A DNA stretch of 49,285 bases from Alphaproteobacteria bacterium (GCA_025998595.1 BNWE01000001.1:1-49285); one strand, 5' to 3'; shown: positions 23,672 to 33,567, numbered from the stretch's first letter. The notes: generated by a model not told the origin, from the sequence alone. A program made the numbers and translations.

Positions 23672-24811
23672 ATGTGTGGAATAGTTGGAGTAGTTGGAAA
23701 CGCGGATGAAAATGTATTGCCTCTAGTTTTAGATGGTTTGGAATGCCTAGAGTACCGCGGATATGATTCCAGCGGAATTGCTCTAGTAGTGCGTGCCGCA
23801 CGGGCACCAATGGCTTCGCCGTCTGTTGAATGGTATGCGAGTGATAATTCCAGCGTTTCTAGTCATCCAGAGACACTCATGTCGTGGAAGCGTAGCGACG
23901 TAGGGATCCGTCAAAACAGCATTCTAAGGGTTAGAGCCGTTGGTAAGCTGTCTAATCTACAAGAAAAATTGCGTGATACAAGTGTTGCAGGGCAGGTTGG
24001 CATTGGCCATACTCGCTGGGCCACCCACGGAAAACCAACGGAGAACAACGCACATCCCATGATGTCAAGAGATGTGGCAGTTGTTCACAACGGTATAATC
24101 GAAAACCATAAAGAATTGAGGTCGTTTCTGGAAAATGACGGATACATGTTTACATCAGAAACAGATACCGAAGTGATAGCGCATCTCCTGCAGAGGGAAT
24201 TGTCGCGAGGCTTTTCTCCGTTGGAAGCCATGAGAAATTGCATAGAAATTATGGATGGCACATTTGCCATAGCGGCTGTTTTCTCCTCTCTTGAAAATAA
24301 AATAATCGTAGCTCGCAGAAAAAGTTCGTTGGCGGTTGGATTCGTTAGCGACTCCAAAGAAAACTCTCACATGTGTGTGGGCTCCGATGTGGGGGCGATT
24401 TCTTGCATGTGCGATGAAGTGGCATATCTGGAAGATAACGATATTGCGGAAATCTCAACTAAAGATGCCGTTTTCTACGATAAAAATCTGAATAAAGTGG
24501 AACGAAAAAAATATAAAGTACTTTCGGACGGCATTTCCGCAGAAAAAGGTATGTATCCTCATTTCATGCTGAAAGAAATAATGGATCAGCCGTCTGCCAT
24601 AAGAAAAACGATACAGCATAATAAAATAGATGTGTCTATTTTCGATAATGTCAGCAGGATATTAATTGTTGCTTGTGGAACCTCATATCATGCCGGAATG
24701 GTGGCAAGATATTGGTTCGAGCGTTTTTTAAAAATACCAACCAACGTGGAAATTGCGTCCGAAAGTACTTTATATTTTTTTCGTTCCACTTTATTCAGAT
24801 TTTTATCGTAG
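23672..24811 (+). CDS. glmS: Glutamine-fructose-6-phosphate aminotransferase, truncated at the palindrome centre
   Basis: GlmS makes glucosamine-6-phosphate from fructose-6-phosphate and glutamine. Only codons up to about 24755-24763 are genuine (about 361 of roughly 650 residues). They cover the glutaminase domain (nucleophile Cys in MCGIVGVVGN, GHTRWATHGKPTENNAHP, VVHNGIIENHKEL) and the start of the first SIS domain (VACGTSYHAG, expected to continue into ASEFRYR). The remaining residues, after VEIASE, are antisense fold-back sequence. The second SIS domain is missing. A 43-residue extra segment (from VRAARAPMAS to GIRQN) sits between SGIALV and the usual SxLRVRAVGKLSNL region; it is translated repeat DNA. 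Confidence 0.95.
   Translation: MCGIVGVVGNADENVLPLVLDGLECLEYRGYDSSGIALVVRAARAPMASPSVEWYASDNSSVSSHPETLMSWKRSDVGIRQNSILRVRAVGKLSNLQEKLRDTSVAGQVGIGHTRWATHGKPTENNAHPMMSRDVAVVHNGIIENHKELRSFLENDGYMFTSETDTEVIAHLLQRELSRGFSPLEAMRNCIEIMDGTFAIAAVFSSLENKIIVARRKSSLAVGFVSDSKENSHMCVGSDVGAISCMCDEVAYLEDNDIAEISTKDAVFYDKNLNKVERKKYKVLSDGISAEKGMYPHFMLKEIMDQPSAIRKTIQHNKIDVSIFDNVSRILIVACGTSYHAGMVARYWFERFLKIPTNVEIASESTLYFFRSTLFRFLS
23789..23917 (+). repeat. In-frame palindromic-repeat insert within glmS
   Basis: 129 bases (43 codons) with two recognisable parts. Bases 23809-23855 match the unit repeated in the GspL-like gene (AATGGCTTCGCC, GTATGCGAG, TAATTCCA). Bases 23862-23912 match half of the intergenic repeat (GTCATCCAGAG, GCGTAGCGACGTAGGGAT). 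It starts with the partly self-complementary GTGCGTGCCGCAC. Confidence 0.8.
24531..24755. other. Asymmetric centre (loop) of the palindrome inside glmS
   Basis: These 225 bases are the only part without a mirror partner. On the plus strand they continue glmS in frame from the glutaminase domain into the first SIS domain (ACGTSYHAGMVARYW). The following bases CGTCCGAA at 24756-24763 are the reverse complement of TTCGGACG at 24523-24530. An intact glmS could also read gcg-tcc-gaa here (A-S-E, as expected in the family), so the strand switch occurred at a microhomology of up to 8 bases. Confidence 0.93.
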
Positions 24812-25614
24812 AAAACGGCATCTTTAGTTGAGATTTCCGCAATATCGTTATCTTCCAGATATGCCACTTCATCGCACATGCAAGAAATCGCCCCCACATC
24901 GGAGCCCACACACATGTGAGAGTTTTCTTTGGAGTCGCTAACGAATCCAACCGCCAACGAACTTTTTCTGCGAGCTACGATTATTTTATTTTCAAGAGAG
25001 GAGAAAACAGCCGCTATGGCAAATGTGCCATCCATAATTTCTATGCAATTTCTCATGGCTTCCAACGGAGAAAAGCCTCGCGACAATTCCCTCTGCAGGA
25101 GATGCGCTATCACTTCGGTATCTGTTTCTGATGTAAACATGTATCCGTCATTTTCCAGAAACGACCTCAATTCTTTATGGTTTTCGATTATACCGTTGTG
25201 AACAACTGCCACATCTCTTGACATCATGGGATGTGCGTTGTTCTCCGTTGGTTTTCCGTGGGTGGCCCAGCGAGTATGGCCAATGCCAACCTGCCCTGCA
25301 ACACTTGTATCACGCAATTTTTCTTGTAGATTAGACAGCTTACCAACGGCTCTAACCCTTAGAATGCTGTTTTGACGGATCCCTACGTCGCTACGCTTCC
25401 ACGACATGAGTGTCTCTGGATGACTAGAAACGCTGGAATTATCACTCGCATACCATTCAACAGACGGCGAAGCCATTGGTGCCCGTGCGGCACGCACTAC
25501 TAGAGCAATTCCGCTGGAATCATATCCGCGGTACTCTAGGCATTCCAAACCATCTAAAACTAGAGGCAATACATTTTCATCCGCGTTTCCAACTACTCCA
25601 ACTATTCCACACAT
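24688..25614 (-). CDS. glmS: Mirror copy of truncated glmS
   Basis: Same glutaminase domain and repeat insert as 23672-24755, identical down to 24756. It then leaves the frame of the gene: the last residues (after KVLSD) are the centre read backwards. It is shorter than the other copy and lacks all SIS residues. Confidence 0.93.
   Translation of the reverse strand: MCGIVGVVGNADENVLPLVLDGLECLEYRGYDSSGIALVVRAARAPMASPSVEWYASDNSSVSSHPETLMSWKRSDVGIRQNSILRVRAVGKLSNLQEKLRDTSVAGQVGIGHTRWATHGKPTENNAHPMMSRDVAVVHNGIIENHKELRSFLENDGYMFTSETDTEVIAHLLQRELSRGFSPLEAMRNCIEIMDGTFAIAAVFSSLENKIIVARRKSSLAVGFVSDSKENSHMCVGSDVGAISCMCDEVAYLEDNDIAEISTKDAVFYDKNLNKVERKKYKVLSDAISTLVGIFKKRSNQYLATIPA
25369..25497 (-). repeat. 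Mirror of the glmS in-frame insert
   Basis: Identical to 23789-23917 on the opposite strand. Confidence 0.8.
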
Positions 25615-25617
25615 ATG

Positions 25618-26970
25618 CTATTGCTTATCCTTTCGTGATCTGTTTTCCATAAATTTCAGTGAGCCATTTTTTATGTTTTTCTGCGGTACTCGAGAGATTG
25701 CCAAATCTCCGGAATCCACATCTTTCGTTATGACGCTTCCGGCCGCGACCATCGCATTATCGCATATCCATACTGGAGCGACTATGGCAGAATTCGATCC
25801 AATGAAAACATTTTCCCCAATGTTTGTCCAATGTTTGTTAAATCCATCATAATTGCAAGTTATAGTGCCGGCTCCAACATTGGTATTTTTGCCGATTTCG
25901 CTATCTCCGATGTAGCTTAGATGATTGATCTTGACTTTCTCGTGTATGGTGCTGTTTTTTATTTCCACAAAATTTCCGATTTTAGCTTTCTCTCTTATGT
26001 GGGTTCCTGGTCTGAGTCTTGCAAACGGACCGATAGCGGCGTTTTCTATATTTGATCCCTCGACAACGCAAAACGAATTAATATGTGCTCCACTTTTGAT
26101 GTGAACGTTTCTGCCAAAGACCACAAAAGGATCGATGACAACATCGTTTTCTATAATTGTATCAAACGAAAAGAACACAGTTTCCGGAGCCACAAGCGTC
26201 ACTCCGTTATTCATATGTTTTTCACGCATTTTATCCTGAAAATATCTCTCAAGAACGGACAACTCCTGACGAGTATTGACGCCGGACAACTCACTCACAT
26301 CCGCCTCATGATATCTGCAGACATATCCGGCTTCATAAGCCAATCGTACGATTTCCGTTATGTAGTATTCACCCGTAATTGGACTTGGCTTTATCTCGCC
26401 AATAAATTTTTGCAGAACATCTTTTCTCACCAATAATCCAGCATTGCAGAGTGGAATCGTATTATCGAATTTGGTCGCGTCTTTTGCCTCTATTATGCCC
26501 TTTATGGCTCCAGCGGTTTCTGCCGGCACCAACTTTCCCAGTGCGTTGGAATTTCTGGAATCCATTGCCAATACTACGACGGCGGTTTTTTCGCAGATTT
26601 CATCAATATCAGCCCACGCCAGTAGAGTTTCTGGAGAAATCAGTGGAATGTCTGCATACAATATATATGTCCATCCTTCAAGAGCCCTATTGGCGGAATT
26701 TTTTAGAGCGCATTTTACAGTGTCAGCGCTTCCTATGGGAATATTCTGATATGCAATGGTCGTTTTTTCGATAAATTCACTGCCCAGCTTTTCATATTCT
26801 GGCTTTAGCACAACGGTGACATCGTCTATGCTGGCATTCAATATATTGCGAATCACATGATCCAGCAGCGACAACCCTCCAATCTTATGAAATACTTTTG
26901 GAATTGAAGACTTCAACCGGGATCCGTTTCCAGCAGCCAATACTATTGCAGAGTTTAAAGATTTATTCAT
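25618..26970 (-). CDS. glmU: Mirror copy of GlmU
   Basis: Identical 450-residue UDP-GlcNAc pyrophosphorylase/acetyltransferase, complete, as at 22316-23668. Confidence 0.96.
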   Translation of the reverse strand: MNKSLNSAIVLAAGNGSRLKSSIPKVFHKIGGLSLLDHVIRNILNASIDDVTVVLKPEYEKLGSEFIEKTTIAYQNIPIGSADTVKCALKNSANRALEGWTYILYADIPLISPETLLAWADIDEICEKTAVVVLAMDSRNSNALGKLVPAETAGAIKGIIEAKDATKFDNTIPLCNAGLLVRKDVLQKFIGEIKPSPITGEYYITEIVRLAYEAGYVCRYHEADVSELSGVNTRQELSVLERYFQDKMREKHMNNGVTLVAPETVFFSFDTIIENDVVIDPFVVFGRNVHIKSGAHINSFCVVEGSNIENAAIGPFARLRPGTHIREKAKIGNFVEIKNSTIHEKVKINHLSYIGDSEIGKNTNVGAGTITCNYDGFNKHWTNIGENVFIGSNSAIVAPVWICDNAMVAAGSVITKDVDSGDLAISRVPQKNIKNGSLKFMENRSRKDKQ

Positions 26971-26997
26971 TTTTTCACAAAATCAAATACACGACAG

Positions 26998-27026
26998 AGT
27001 ATAAACCTAAATTATGATCGTTGCAA
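26998..27026 (-). promoter_or_regulatory. Mirror of the glmU-glmS promoter
   Basis: TTGCAA and TATACT with 17-base spacing, as at 22260-22288. Confidence 0.7.
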
Positions 27027-27064
27027 ATCACTATTTCTACGCAGAATATGCGCTACTAGCGCGA

Positions 27065-27874
27065 CTAACTATAGGCTCTATCGAGAGAAACGAGGTTATA
27101 TTCTTTTATTAATTTTGTCAAATGTTTCTCGTAGGCTTTATTCTCGGCATATCCTTTGATTGCGCTTGCAAGTTTTAGACCATCTATTTTCTGCGAGCTG
27201 CCGAGCATTTTGTCGCGCACTTTCCGAAACCCATTGTAACGCGGATTGACATTCAACGTTTTCGCGTACGCGACTACTGATTCAAGCAGAGTATCAAACG
27301 CCAACAATTTTCTGCGATTCTGCATCATACCAAAAAATGCATTTTTCTGATGCATAGATGTATTATTGCCAAAGTTGCTTTCCAAAGATGCCTGCGCCAC
27401 AGCTAGAGATATCGGAATTGGAGCGATTCTCTGCAACAACACATCAATTGCATTTGATTGATAGAAAGAGCACATCATGGAAAAAGTTTCTTCTTCTGAT
27501 TTTGTCAATTTAATCTTTGCCTTCCTCTTATCACGAATCATACACACAAAGGCTCTATGCTCCATAATAATATGGTTAACATAATTGGAGACCGCTGCAA
27601 TTGATTTTACAAACATCTCTCGATCTATCTTCGAAGTAGAATTCGTACCTTTTATGGAACAGAGAGCTATTCCTGGAATTAATATCTTCTTTGTTTTATC
27701 AAGTTTTATCTCATTTAGAATTCTATGGAAAATTTTATCATGATTCTTGTTTAGAAGATGGCATTTAAACAATTTGTCTCGAACACTTCTAGTATCCAAC
27801 TTCGCTTTTACAAAACCATGGGACAACGCAACTACAAGAGACACCAAAACTAACGAATAACAACGAATAATCAT
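27065..27874 (-). CDS. Mirror copy of the Bax-like glucosaminidase
   Basis: Identical 269-residue exported peptidoglycan hydrolase, as at 21412-22221, with Glu165 in ASLESNFG. Confidence 0.85.
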   Translation of the reverse strand: MIIRCYSLVLVSLVVALSHGFVKAKLDTRSVRDKLFKCHLLNKNHDKIFHRILNEIKLDKTKKILIPGIALCSIKGTNSTSKIDREMFVKSIAAVSNYVNHIIMEHRAFVCMIRDKRKAKIKLTKSEEETFSMMCSFYQSNAIDVLLQRIAPIPISLAVAQASLESNFGNNTSMHQKNAFFGMMQNRRKLLAFDTLLESVVAYAKTLNVNPRYNGFRKVRDKMLGSSQKIDGLKLASAIKGYAENKAYEKHLTKLIKEYNLVSLDRAYS

Positions 27875-27892
27875 ATATCAACCCTCAAAATA

Positions 27893-28135
27893 TTAAACAG
27901 CAACAATGACAAGATCACTTGATACGAAGTGCTGAAGAGTCTTCTCAACACCGTATTTTAAAGTTTCGGCAGCCCTAGGACAACAAGAACATGCTCCGAG
28001 CAATTTTACATACAATTTATTTCCTTCAAGTGATACTACGGAAAGATCCCCTCCATCCATGTTGAGCGATGGTTTTATATTTGAGTTTACAACTTCCAAT
28101 ATTTTTTCCAGCAATGCGTGATCATATGATTTCAT
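27893..28135 (-). CDS. Mirror copy of the Nfu-type iron-sulfur carrier
   Basis: Identical 80-residue protein with CSCC motif, as at 21151-21393. Confidence 0.9.
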   Translation of the reverse strand: MKSYDHALLEKILEVVNSNIKPSLNMDGGDLSVVSLEGNKLYVKLLGACSCCPRAAETLKYGVEKTLQHFVSSDLVIVAV

Positions 28136-28201
28136 TAAGCTAACCTCCTACAATATATAGTTGTGCAGTAACGGTAGAAAAACCGCCACAAACATCGAAT
28201 C

Positions 28202-28230
28202 ACTATAGCAGCAAAATCGGAAAAAATCAA
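28202..28230 (-). promoter_or_regulatory. Mirror of the nfu-like gene promoter
   Basis: TTGATT and TATAGT with 17-base spacing. Confidence 0.7.
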
Positions 28231-28623
28231 GTTTTATGATAATTTTTCTTATTTTTCATGCGAGTCAATGACTTTTGTCATCGCCAAAAACGACTAAAAT
28301 TTCAACAAAACAACGACAAACAGCAGAGTTCCATTTTTTGCATAGAACTACTGAAATTTTAGCGCTATTCCTAAAAAATCGAAATTTTTCGAAAAATGCT
28401 GTAAAATCGTTAAAATTTTGGTTCAGCAATGGCTTGTTTGTCCCCAAAAATACAAAAATACCAATAAATACTCGACTATTTGAGTATAGCCAAGAAAACG
28501 ACAACTACCTACGTTATGCATTGCCAAAAGGAAATTTGTAAGCAAATCACAAAAACTTTTATGAAGCTATTAAACTCTTTTTCGAAAGCGGAACCAACTG
28601 CGATAACAGGAACAAACAGAGAC
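28231..28623. other. Mirror of the divergent gene-free region
   Basis: AT-rich with the same 14-bp palindrome (28384-28397). No gene supported. Confidence 0.6.
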
Positions 28624-28651
28624 TTGACGTCTTTGTTTGAAAGTGTATAAT
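28624..28651 (+). promoter_or_regulatory. Mirror of the tRNA-Cys promoter
   Basis: TTGACG (28624-28629), 16 bases, TATAAT (28646-28651). Confidence 0.85.
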
Positions 28652-28669
28652 GCTCGAAGTCTGTGAGAT

Positions 28670-28743
28670 GGCTGGGTGGCAGAGTGGTTATGCAGAGGAC
28701 TGCAAATCCTTGTACGTCGGTCCGATTCCGGTCCCAGCCTCCA
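28670..28743 (+). tRNA. trnC: Mirror copy of tRNA-Cys (GCA)
   Basis: Same 74-base cloverleaf with encoded CCA, as at 20543-20616. An open protein frame crosses it from 28663 but is not a gene start. Confidence 0.95.
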
Positions 28744-28754
28744 ATGTTTTTGTT

Positions 28755-28799
28755 GAGGCATACGCTGATGCGGCTTGCAAGGCGGATGGTGCCCGTGCG
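28755..28799 (+). repeat. Mirror of the repeat fragment after tRNA-Cys
   Basis: Contains GGTGCCCGTGCG, as at 20487-20531. Confidence 0.4.
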
Positions 28800-28821
28800 A
28801 TATGCATTTGACGAGAGAGAA

Positions 28822-29262
28822 ATGAAAAGGCTAATTGCTTTTGCAACCATTTGCTTGTTTTGTGATTGTGCGCAAACTGTAAATCGCGAGCCTCTGCTTC
28901 CGGATCCACGAGCTCCGTTGGAGCTTGTTAACCAGTACTTGCCAGAAGACAAGAAAAAATTATACGGACAGCTTTTGAAACTTCGAGTAGATCCTGTGTT
29001 GTGTTTGCAAGAGGTATTTGGAAACGAAGAACAAGAAAATTATCCATCGGCTGTTGCAACGCTACTGAAATTTGCCGTTTGTTACGAAGGAGCTGGTATA
29101 AATGATGATAGCCAGTATATACCCCTAAGTAAATACACAGAAGGAATGATCGATCATGCGGTCAGTGCTCAAAGTCCTCGTACGTTCAAAATATTAAGGC
29201 TTAACGCTTTGGAGGCACTAGAAAAATCCAGAGCGTATCTGCTTATGTTTCCCAAGGATTGA
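28822..29262 (+). CDS. Mirror copy of the small exported protein
   Basis: Identical 146-residue product with signal-like N-terminus, as at 20024-20464. Confidence 0.6.
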   Translation: MKRLIAFATICLFCDCAQTVNREPLLPDPRAPLELVNQYLPEDKKKLYGQLLKLRVDPVLCLQEVFGNEEQENYPSAVATLLKFAVCYEGAGINDDSQYIPLSKYTEGMIDHAVSAQSPRTFKILRLNALEALEKSRAYLLMFPKD

Positions 29263-29327
29263 ACAACGGTGCTTACAACACTGCGTTTACTTATATTTAT
29301 TAATTTTGTTATATACTGTGAAGATAA

Positions 29328-30290
29328 ATGAAGCATATTTTTCAGATGATGGATAAAAAGAAAACGCCTGTACTGCTGGTAGGATGCGGGAATATAGGCG
29401 GAGCTCTACTGAAGCTTTGGTCATCTTTTGATATTTTTAGTGAGATAGTTGTAGTGCAGCCGAGCCTGGCATCTGCCGAAGATTTTGCTTGCTATAATTC
29501 GATAAAATTCGTTAATGACGTAAAGAATATTAGATCTATTGCGAAACCGACTATGTTGGAGGATTTTTTAGGAGTATACGGAACGCAGGACCGCAGCGTA
29601 CTTGATGTACGTGAGGATCCGAGTACCGGAACGACGACAAAAAGACCCAACAGAGGAAGGTTACGCGACGATTTTGTTCCGGACGTTGTGGTTCTAGCCA
29701 TCAAGCCACAGATGGCGGAGACGGTGATTCCTAGTTTGCGTCCATACATAGGAGAAGCTCTTGTTATATCAGCGCTTGCTGGAACAGCATTAGACAAATT
29801 AGCCGCATTAACGGCGAAGGACAGTCGCATCGTCAGAATCATGCCGACCGTCGCCATAAAAACCGGTCGGAGCGTTAATCTTGCGTTTGCAAACAAAAAC
29901 GTTGACGTTACTGGCATTGAAATGGTGAAAAAAATCATTGGATTGTCCGGAGAAATCACCTGGGTTCAAGAGGAAAATCATCTAGATATTCTTACGCCCA
30001 TTTCCGGATCCGGTCCTGCCTACTTTTTCCTATTGGCGGAGATATTGGTTGAAGAGACCGTAAAACTCGGCATAGATGAAGATACGGCACGTCACATTAT
30101 TCAGGGAACTCTCGTCGGAAGTGCAAGTCTTGTCTCAGATAATGTTGATTTTGCCGCTCTTAGAGAATCCGTAACCAGCAAGAAGGGAGTTACCGAAGCT
30201 GCGCTGGAAATTATGTCGTCCGGAATGCGCAATGTAATGGAAAAATCGTTGAAAGCGGCAATGCAACGTCTAGAGGAATTGAAAAAATGA
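29328..30290 (+). CDS. proC: Mirror copy of pyrroline-5-carboxylate reductase
   Basis: Identical 320-residue protein with the extra segment, as at 18996-19958. Confidence 0.94.
   Translation: MKHIFQMMDKKKTPVLLVGCGNIGGALLKLWSSFDIFSEIVVVQPSLASAEDFACYNSIKFVNDVKNIRSIAKPTMLEDFLGVYGTQDRSVLDVREDPSTGTTTKRPNRGRLRDDFVPDVVVLAIKPQMAETVIPSLRPYIGEALVISALAGTALDKLAALTAKDSRIVRIMPTVAIKTGRSVNLAFANKNVDVTGIEMVKKIIGLSGEITWVQEENHLDILTPISGSGPAYFFLLAEILVEETVKLGIDEDTARHIIQGTLVGSASLVSDNVDFAALRESVTSKKGVTEAALEIMSSGMRNVMEKSLKAAMQRLEELKK
29538..29666 (+). repeat. Mirror of the proC insert
   Basis: Same approximate 43-codon segment with the CGTAC/GTACG hairpin. Confidence 0.5.
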
Positions 30291-31357
30291 AAATCGTTGT
30301 AAAAATAGGAACCCAGAGTATTTTATCCGCCGATGGAATTCCGCTGGAGCCGGTCTTCAATTCGTTGGCGGAGCAAATCATAAATATGAAAAACGAGGGA
30401 CATAAAGTCATTCTAGTGAGTTCCGGAGCCGTCTGTCTCGGAAGGCAAATGGCGAGGCGCATTTTGAAGAAGGAGTATGGTAGTTCCATTGGTGAAAAGC
30501 AGCTGCTGGCATCAATTGGGCAGCACGAGCTCATGAACATATATTCGTCTTTATTTGGAAAATATGACGTAGCTGTCTCCCAGTTATTACTAACGAAGCA
30601 AGATTTCGAAACCAGAAAAAAATACCTGAATATCAAGCGGATATTTGAGGAATTGTTTTTAAATGACGGAGTTCTTCCCATAGTAAACGAAAACGACAGC
30701 GTTGCCATCGAAGAGCTAATGTTTACGGACAACGACGAGCTGTCCGGACTTATCGCCACCCAAATCGGCGCTGATAAGCTGATAATTCTCAGCAATGTCA
30801 TGGGAGTATACGATGGATCACCGGCCGACGAAAAATCCCAATTGATCCCCGTCATAGATCCAAAAACCGGATGGCCAGAGGTGTCTACGACGAAAAGCGC
30901 CCACGGACGTGGCGGCATGTTCAGCAAGCTAAATACCGCGCGCAATGCATCTGGAGTGGGAATCATGACACACATAGCCTGTGCCAATCATCCGAAGGTC
31001 ATTGAGGAAATAATCCGTGGGGAATCGGTGGGAACATCCATTATTCCATCCGAGAAAAAGTCCAACATTAAGCGATGGGTGGCCTATAACGCCGACTACT
31101 CGCGTGCATCGATCATCATAAACGACGGACTTCTGAACATTCTGAAAAATAAAAAGGAAATGGTTAGTATTCTGCCGGTGGGAATAGAAAAAATTTCCGG
31201 AGAATTCAGAAAAGGTGATATCGTAAAAATTACATCGTTGAGCGGAAATACCGTCGGCATAGGCGTGGCACGGTACGACGATAAAAAACTGGAAGAGCTC
31301 CTGGGACAGAAAAACAGCAAGGAATTTATACACTGCGATTACATGCATATTTTTTAG
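30287..31357 (+). CDS. proB: Mirror copy of glutamate 5-kinase
   Basis: Identical 356-residue kinase-PUA protein with the ATGA overlap to proC, as at 17929-18999. Confidence 0.96.
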   Translation: MKIVVKIGTQSILSADGIPLEPVFNSLAEQIINMKNEGHKVILVSSGAVCLGRQMARRILKKEYGSSIGEKQLLASIGQHELMNIYSSLFGKYDVAVSQLLLTKQDFETRKKYLNIKRIFEELFLNDGVLPIVNENDSVAIEELMFTDNDELSGLIATQIGADKLIILSNVMGVYDGSPADEKSQLIPVIDPKTGWPEVSTTKSAHGRGGMFSKLNTARNASGVGIMTHIACANHPKVIEEIIRGESVGTSIIPSEKKSNIKRWVAYNADYSRASIIINDGLLNILKNKKEMVSILPVGIEKISGEFRKGDIVKITSLSGNTVGIGVARYDDKKLEELLGQKNSKEFIHCDYMHIF

Positions 31358-31367
31358 GATAAGACAA

Positions 31368-32675
31368 ATGAACATTCTTGATCAAATGGAAAAAGTACGA
31401 GGTAAAGATGGTGAGATTACCGAAGGTATGAACATTATCCATCAATTGAGCTGCATGAAAGAAGCAGGCCGTAAAGTTATGGAACTGAGTGATGATACCA
31501 AAAATCGTTTTTTAGAGGCGCTTTCGGAAAAGCTTGTTAAGTGTAGTGATGAAATTATCAGAGAAAACGCCAAGGATTTAGCGCTAATGTCTCCGGATGA
31601 TCCCATGTACGATCGATTGTTGCTCGACAAATCTCGCATAGAATCTATGGCAAACGACGTCCAAAATGTAATTGCGCTGCCTTCTCCAGTTGGTCTAACG
31701 CTGGAGCATAAAACCATGCCAAATGGATTGATCATAGATAAAGTCTCCGTACCACTCGGAGTTGTGGCCGTCATCTACGAATCCCGCCCAAATGTGACCA
31801 TCGACGTCTTCGCGCTGTGCTTTAAATCCGGCAACGCCTGTGTTCTAAAGGGCGGAAAAGAAGCGCATCACAGCAATACTATTTTGGTAAAAATAATTCG
31901 TCAGCTTATATCCCATCGATACAATATGGATCAACAAATTGTATATCTTATGCCTCCGGGACGCGAAAGCACCAAACTCCTATTGAATGCCGTTGGATCA
32001 GTTGACGTCTGCATTCCGCGAGGAAGTCAATCGCTGATTGATTTCGTCAGAAAGAACGCTCAAATTCCAATCATCGAAACCGGAGCCGGAATTGTGCACA
32101 CGTATTTCGATTTGGAAGGCGACGTGGAAAAAGGCGCCAAAATAATAAAGAATGCCAAAACTCGACGTGTAAGTGTGTGCAACGCTCTCGATTGCCTCAT
32201 AATTCATAAAAACCGACTAGGAGATCTACATCAGTTAGTCGAGCCATTGGCGGAATCAAATGTTGAATTATACGCTGATGAAGATGCCTACGCTGCACTT
32301 GAACATCATTATGCGGCACATTTGCTGCATCATGCAACCAAACACGATTTCGGAAAAGAGTTTCTTTCCTACAAAATGTCGATAAAAACCGTTGGCGCTA
32401 TTGATGAAGCAACGAACCATATTAGAGAGTATTCCTCAGGACACAGCGAGGCCATAATTACGGAAAGTGAATTTGCAGCAAAATATTTCATCGAAAAAAT
32501 TGACGCCGCTGTGGTATACGTCAATGCATCGACGGCTTTTACAGATGGAGCACAATTCGGAATGGGCGCGGAAATAGGAATCAGTACGCAGAAATTGCAT
32601 GTGCGTGGTCCAATGTCCCTGGAAGCACTAACGAGCTATAAATGGATCGTTCGCGGAAACGGAAACATCAGGTGA
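31368..32675 (+). CDS. proA: Mirror copy of glutamate-5-semialdehyde dehydrogenase
   Basis: Identical 435-residue protein, as at 16611-17918. Confidence 0.96.
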   Translation: MNILDQMEKVRGKDGEITEGMNIIHQLSCMKEAGRKVMELSDDTKNRFLEALSEKLVKCSDEIIRENAKDLALMSPDDPMYDRLLLDKSRIESMANDVQNVIALPSPVGLTLEHKTMPNGLIIDKVSVPLGVVAVIYESRPNVTIDVFALCFKSGNACVLKGGKEAHHSNTILVKIIRQLISHRYNMDQQIVYLMPPGRESTKLLLNAVGSVDVCIPRGSQSLIDFVRKNAQIPIIETGAGIVHTYFDLEGDVEKGAKIIKNAKTRRVSVCNALDCLIIHKNRLGDLHQLVEPLAESNVELYADEDAYAALEHHYAAHLLHHATKHDFGKEFLSYKMSIKTVGAIDEATNHIREYSSGHSEAIITESEFAAKYFIEKIDAAVVYVNASTAFTDGAQFGMGAEIGISTQKLHVRGPMSLEALTSYKWIVRGNGNIR

Positions 32676-32677
32676 TT

Positions 32678-32742
32678 GCCAACGTGACGGTGTCTGCGAC
32701 ACAGGCGTTTTCTGTTTTGCTACTGGTTGCATTGTATGCGAG
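32678..32742 (+). repeat. Mirror of the degenerate repeat next to proA
   Basis: GCCAACGTGACG at the start and GTATGCGAG at the end, as at 16544-16608. Confidence 0.35.
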
Positions 32743-32799
32743 ATGTATTTGCGTGAGCGCTTTGCTGAAAAATAGAGCGTTCGATAAAAATGCTACGGC

Positions 32800-33567
32800 T
32801 CAATTTCCGCTTATTTCATACCCCCTCGGAATAAAACTTGAGCCAATTTTTACGTGATCGAGTTTTCCTTTTGACTCAAGGTCGATAGATTCATAGCCTA
32901 TCTTTTTTACGGTGGATCCATCAATGGTATCTCCGACATTGATCCAATTGTTGTCGACAAATGCCTTCTCGTTTTCAATGACGCAGTGCAATTTATGCTC
33001 CTCGTCATCTGATTGGAATAGAGACACAGAACCAATATCGAACATACTCTTGTTTTTCATAGGTTTTACGAAATTTTGCAGAGAATTTTTATCGAATAAA
33101 TATAATCTGCATTGAATCTTTGCGACGAAATCATTTTTTCCTCTTTTGGTTATTCCAATGGAATCAACTTCCACAGGCCCCGGCGACTGAGCATAGATTT
33201 CTCTCAGGAAGCTATATATGTCCCGCTCTTTTTTTGCTGAAAGTTGTATCCCCATTTCATCGGCTCGAAAATATTTGTCGTTTGTTGCTTTGTTTTTTAG
33301 CATGACCTTATCAATAGATGCTTTCTTGGCACAATCTCTGATATGTTTCTGCGCATTGTAATTTGACGCATCGTCGCATAATTTTATGGCAGGAAAGGAG
33401 GATTGCGAAATATTATAAGCTAATTTTTCGAGGTTGTTTTTATGAAAAAGTGCGCTTTCTTTTTCCTGAAAAACTTCCTCAAATTTCGTTTTCTTAAAAA
33501 CGCAGGCCATCAATAGAATAAATGCAAGACAAGCTAATCCATATATTTCTATTTCATTTTTATGCAT
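32800..33567 (-). CDS. Mirror copy of the GspM/PilO-PilP-like protein
   Basis: Identical 255-residue membrane protein, as at 15719-16486. Confidence 0.5.
   Translation of the reverse strand: MHKNEIEIYGLACLAFILLMACVFKKTKFEEVFQEKESALFHKNNLEKLAYNISQSSFPAIKLCDDASNYNAQKHIRDCAKKASIDKVMLKNKATNDKYFRADEMGIQLSAKKERDIYSFLREIYAQSPGPVEVDSIGITKRGKNDFVAKIQCRLYLFDKNSLQNFVKPMKNKSMFDIGSVSLFQSDDEEHKLHCVIENEKAFVDNNWINVGDTIDGSTVKKIGYESIDLESKGKLDHVKIGSSFIPRGYEISGN

Larger units (their letters stand above)
1..24530 (+). repeat. Left arm of a 24.5-kb inverted repeat
   Basis: Every gene-sized reading frame in this arm has an identical partner on the opposite strand at 49286 minus its coordinate. The only differences I found are at 128, 166, 196 and 243, inside the terminal insertion sequence. 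The arm ends at 24530, where g/g at 24531/24755 breaks the pairing. Confidence 0.97.

Noticed and set aside
24756..24811. Novel C-terminus of GlmS (STLYFFRSTLFRFLS)
   Set aside because: It is the antisense of glmS codons upstream, created by the fold-back.
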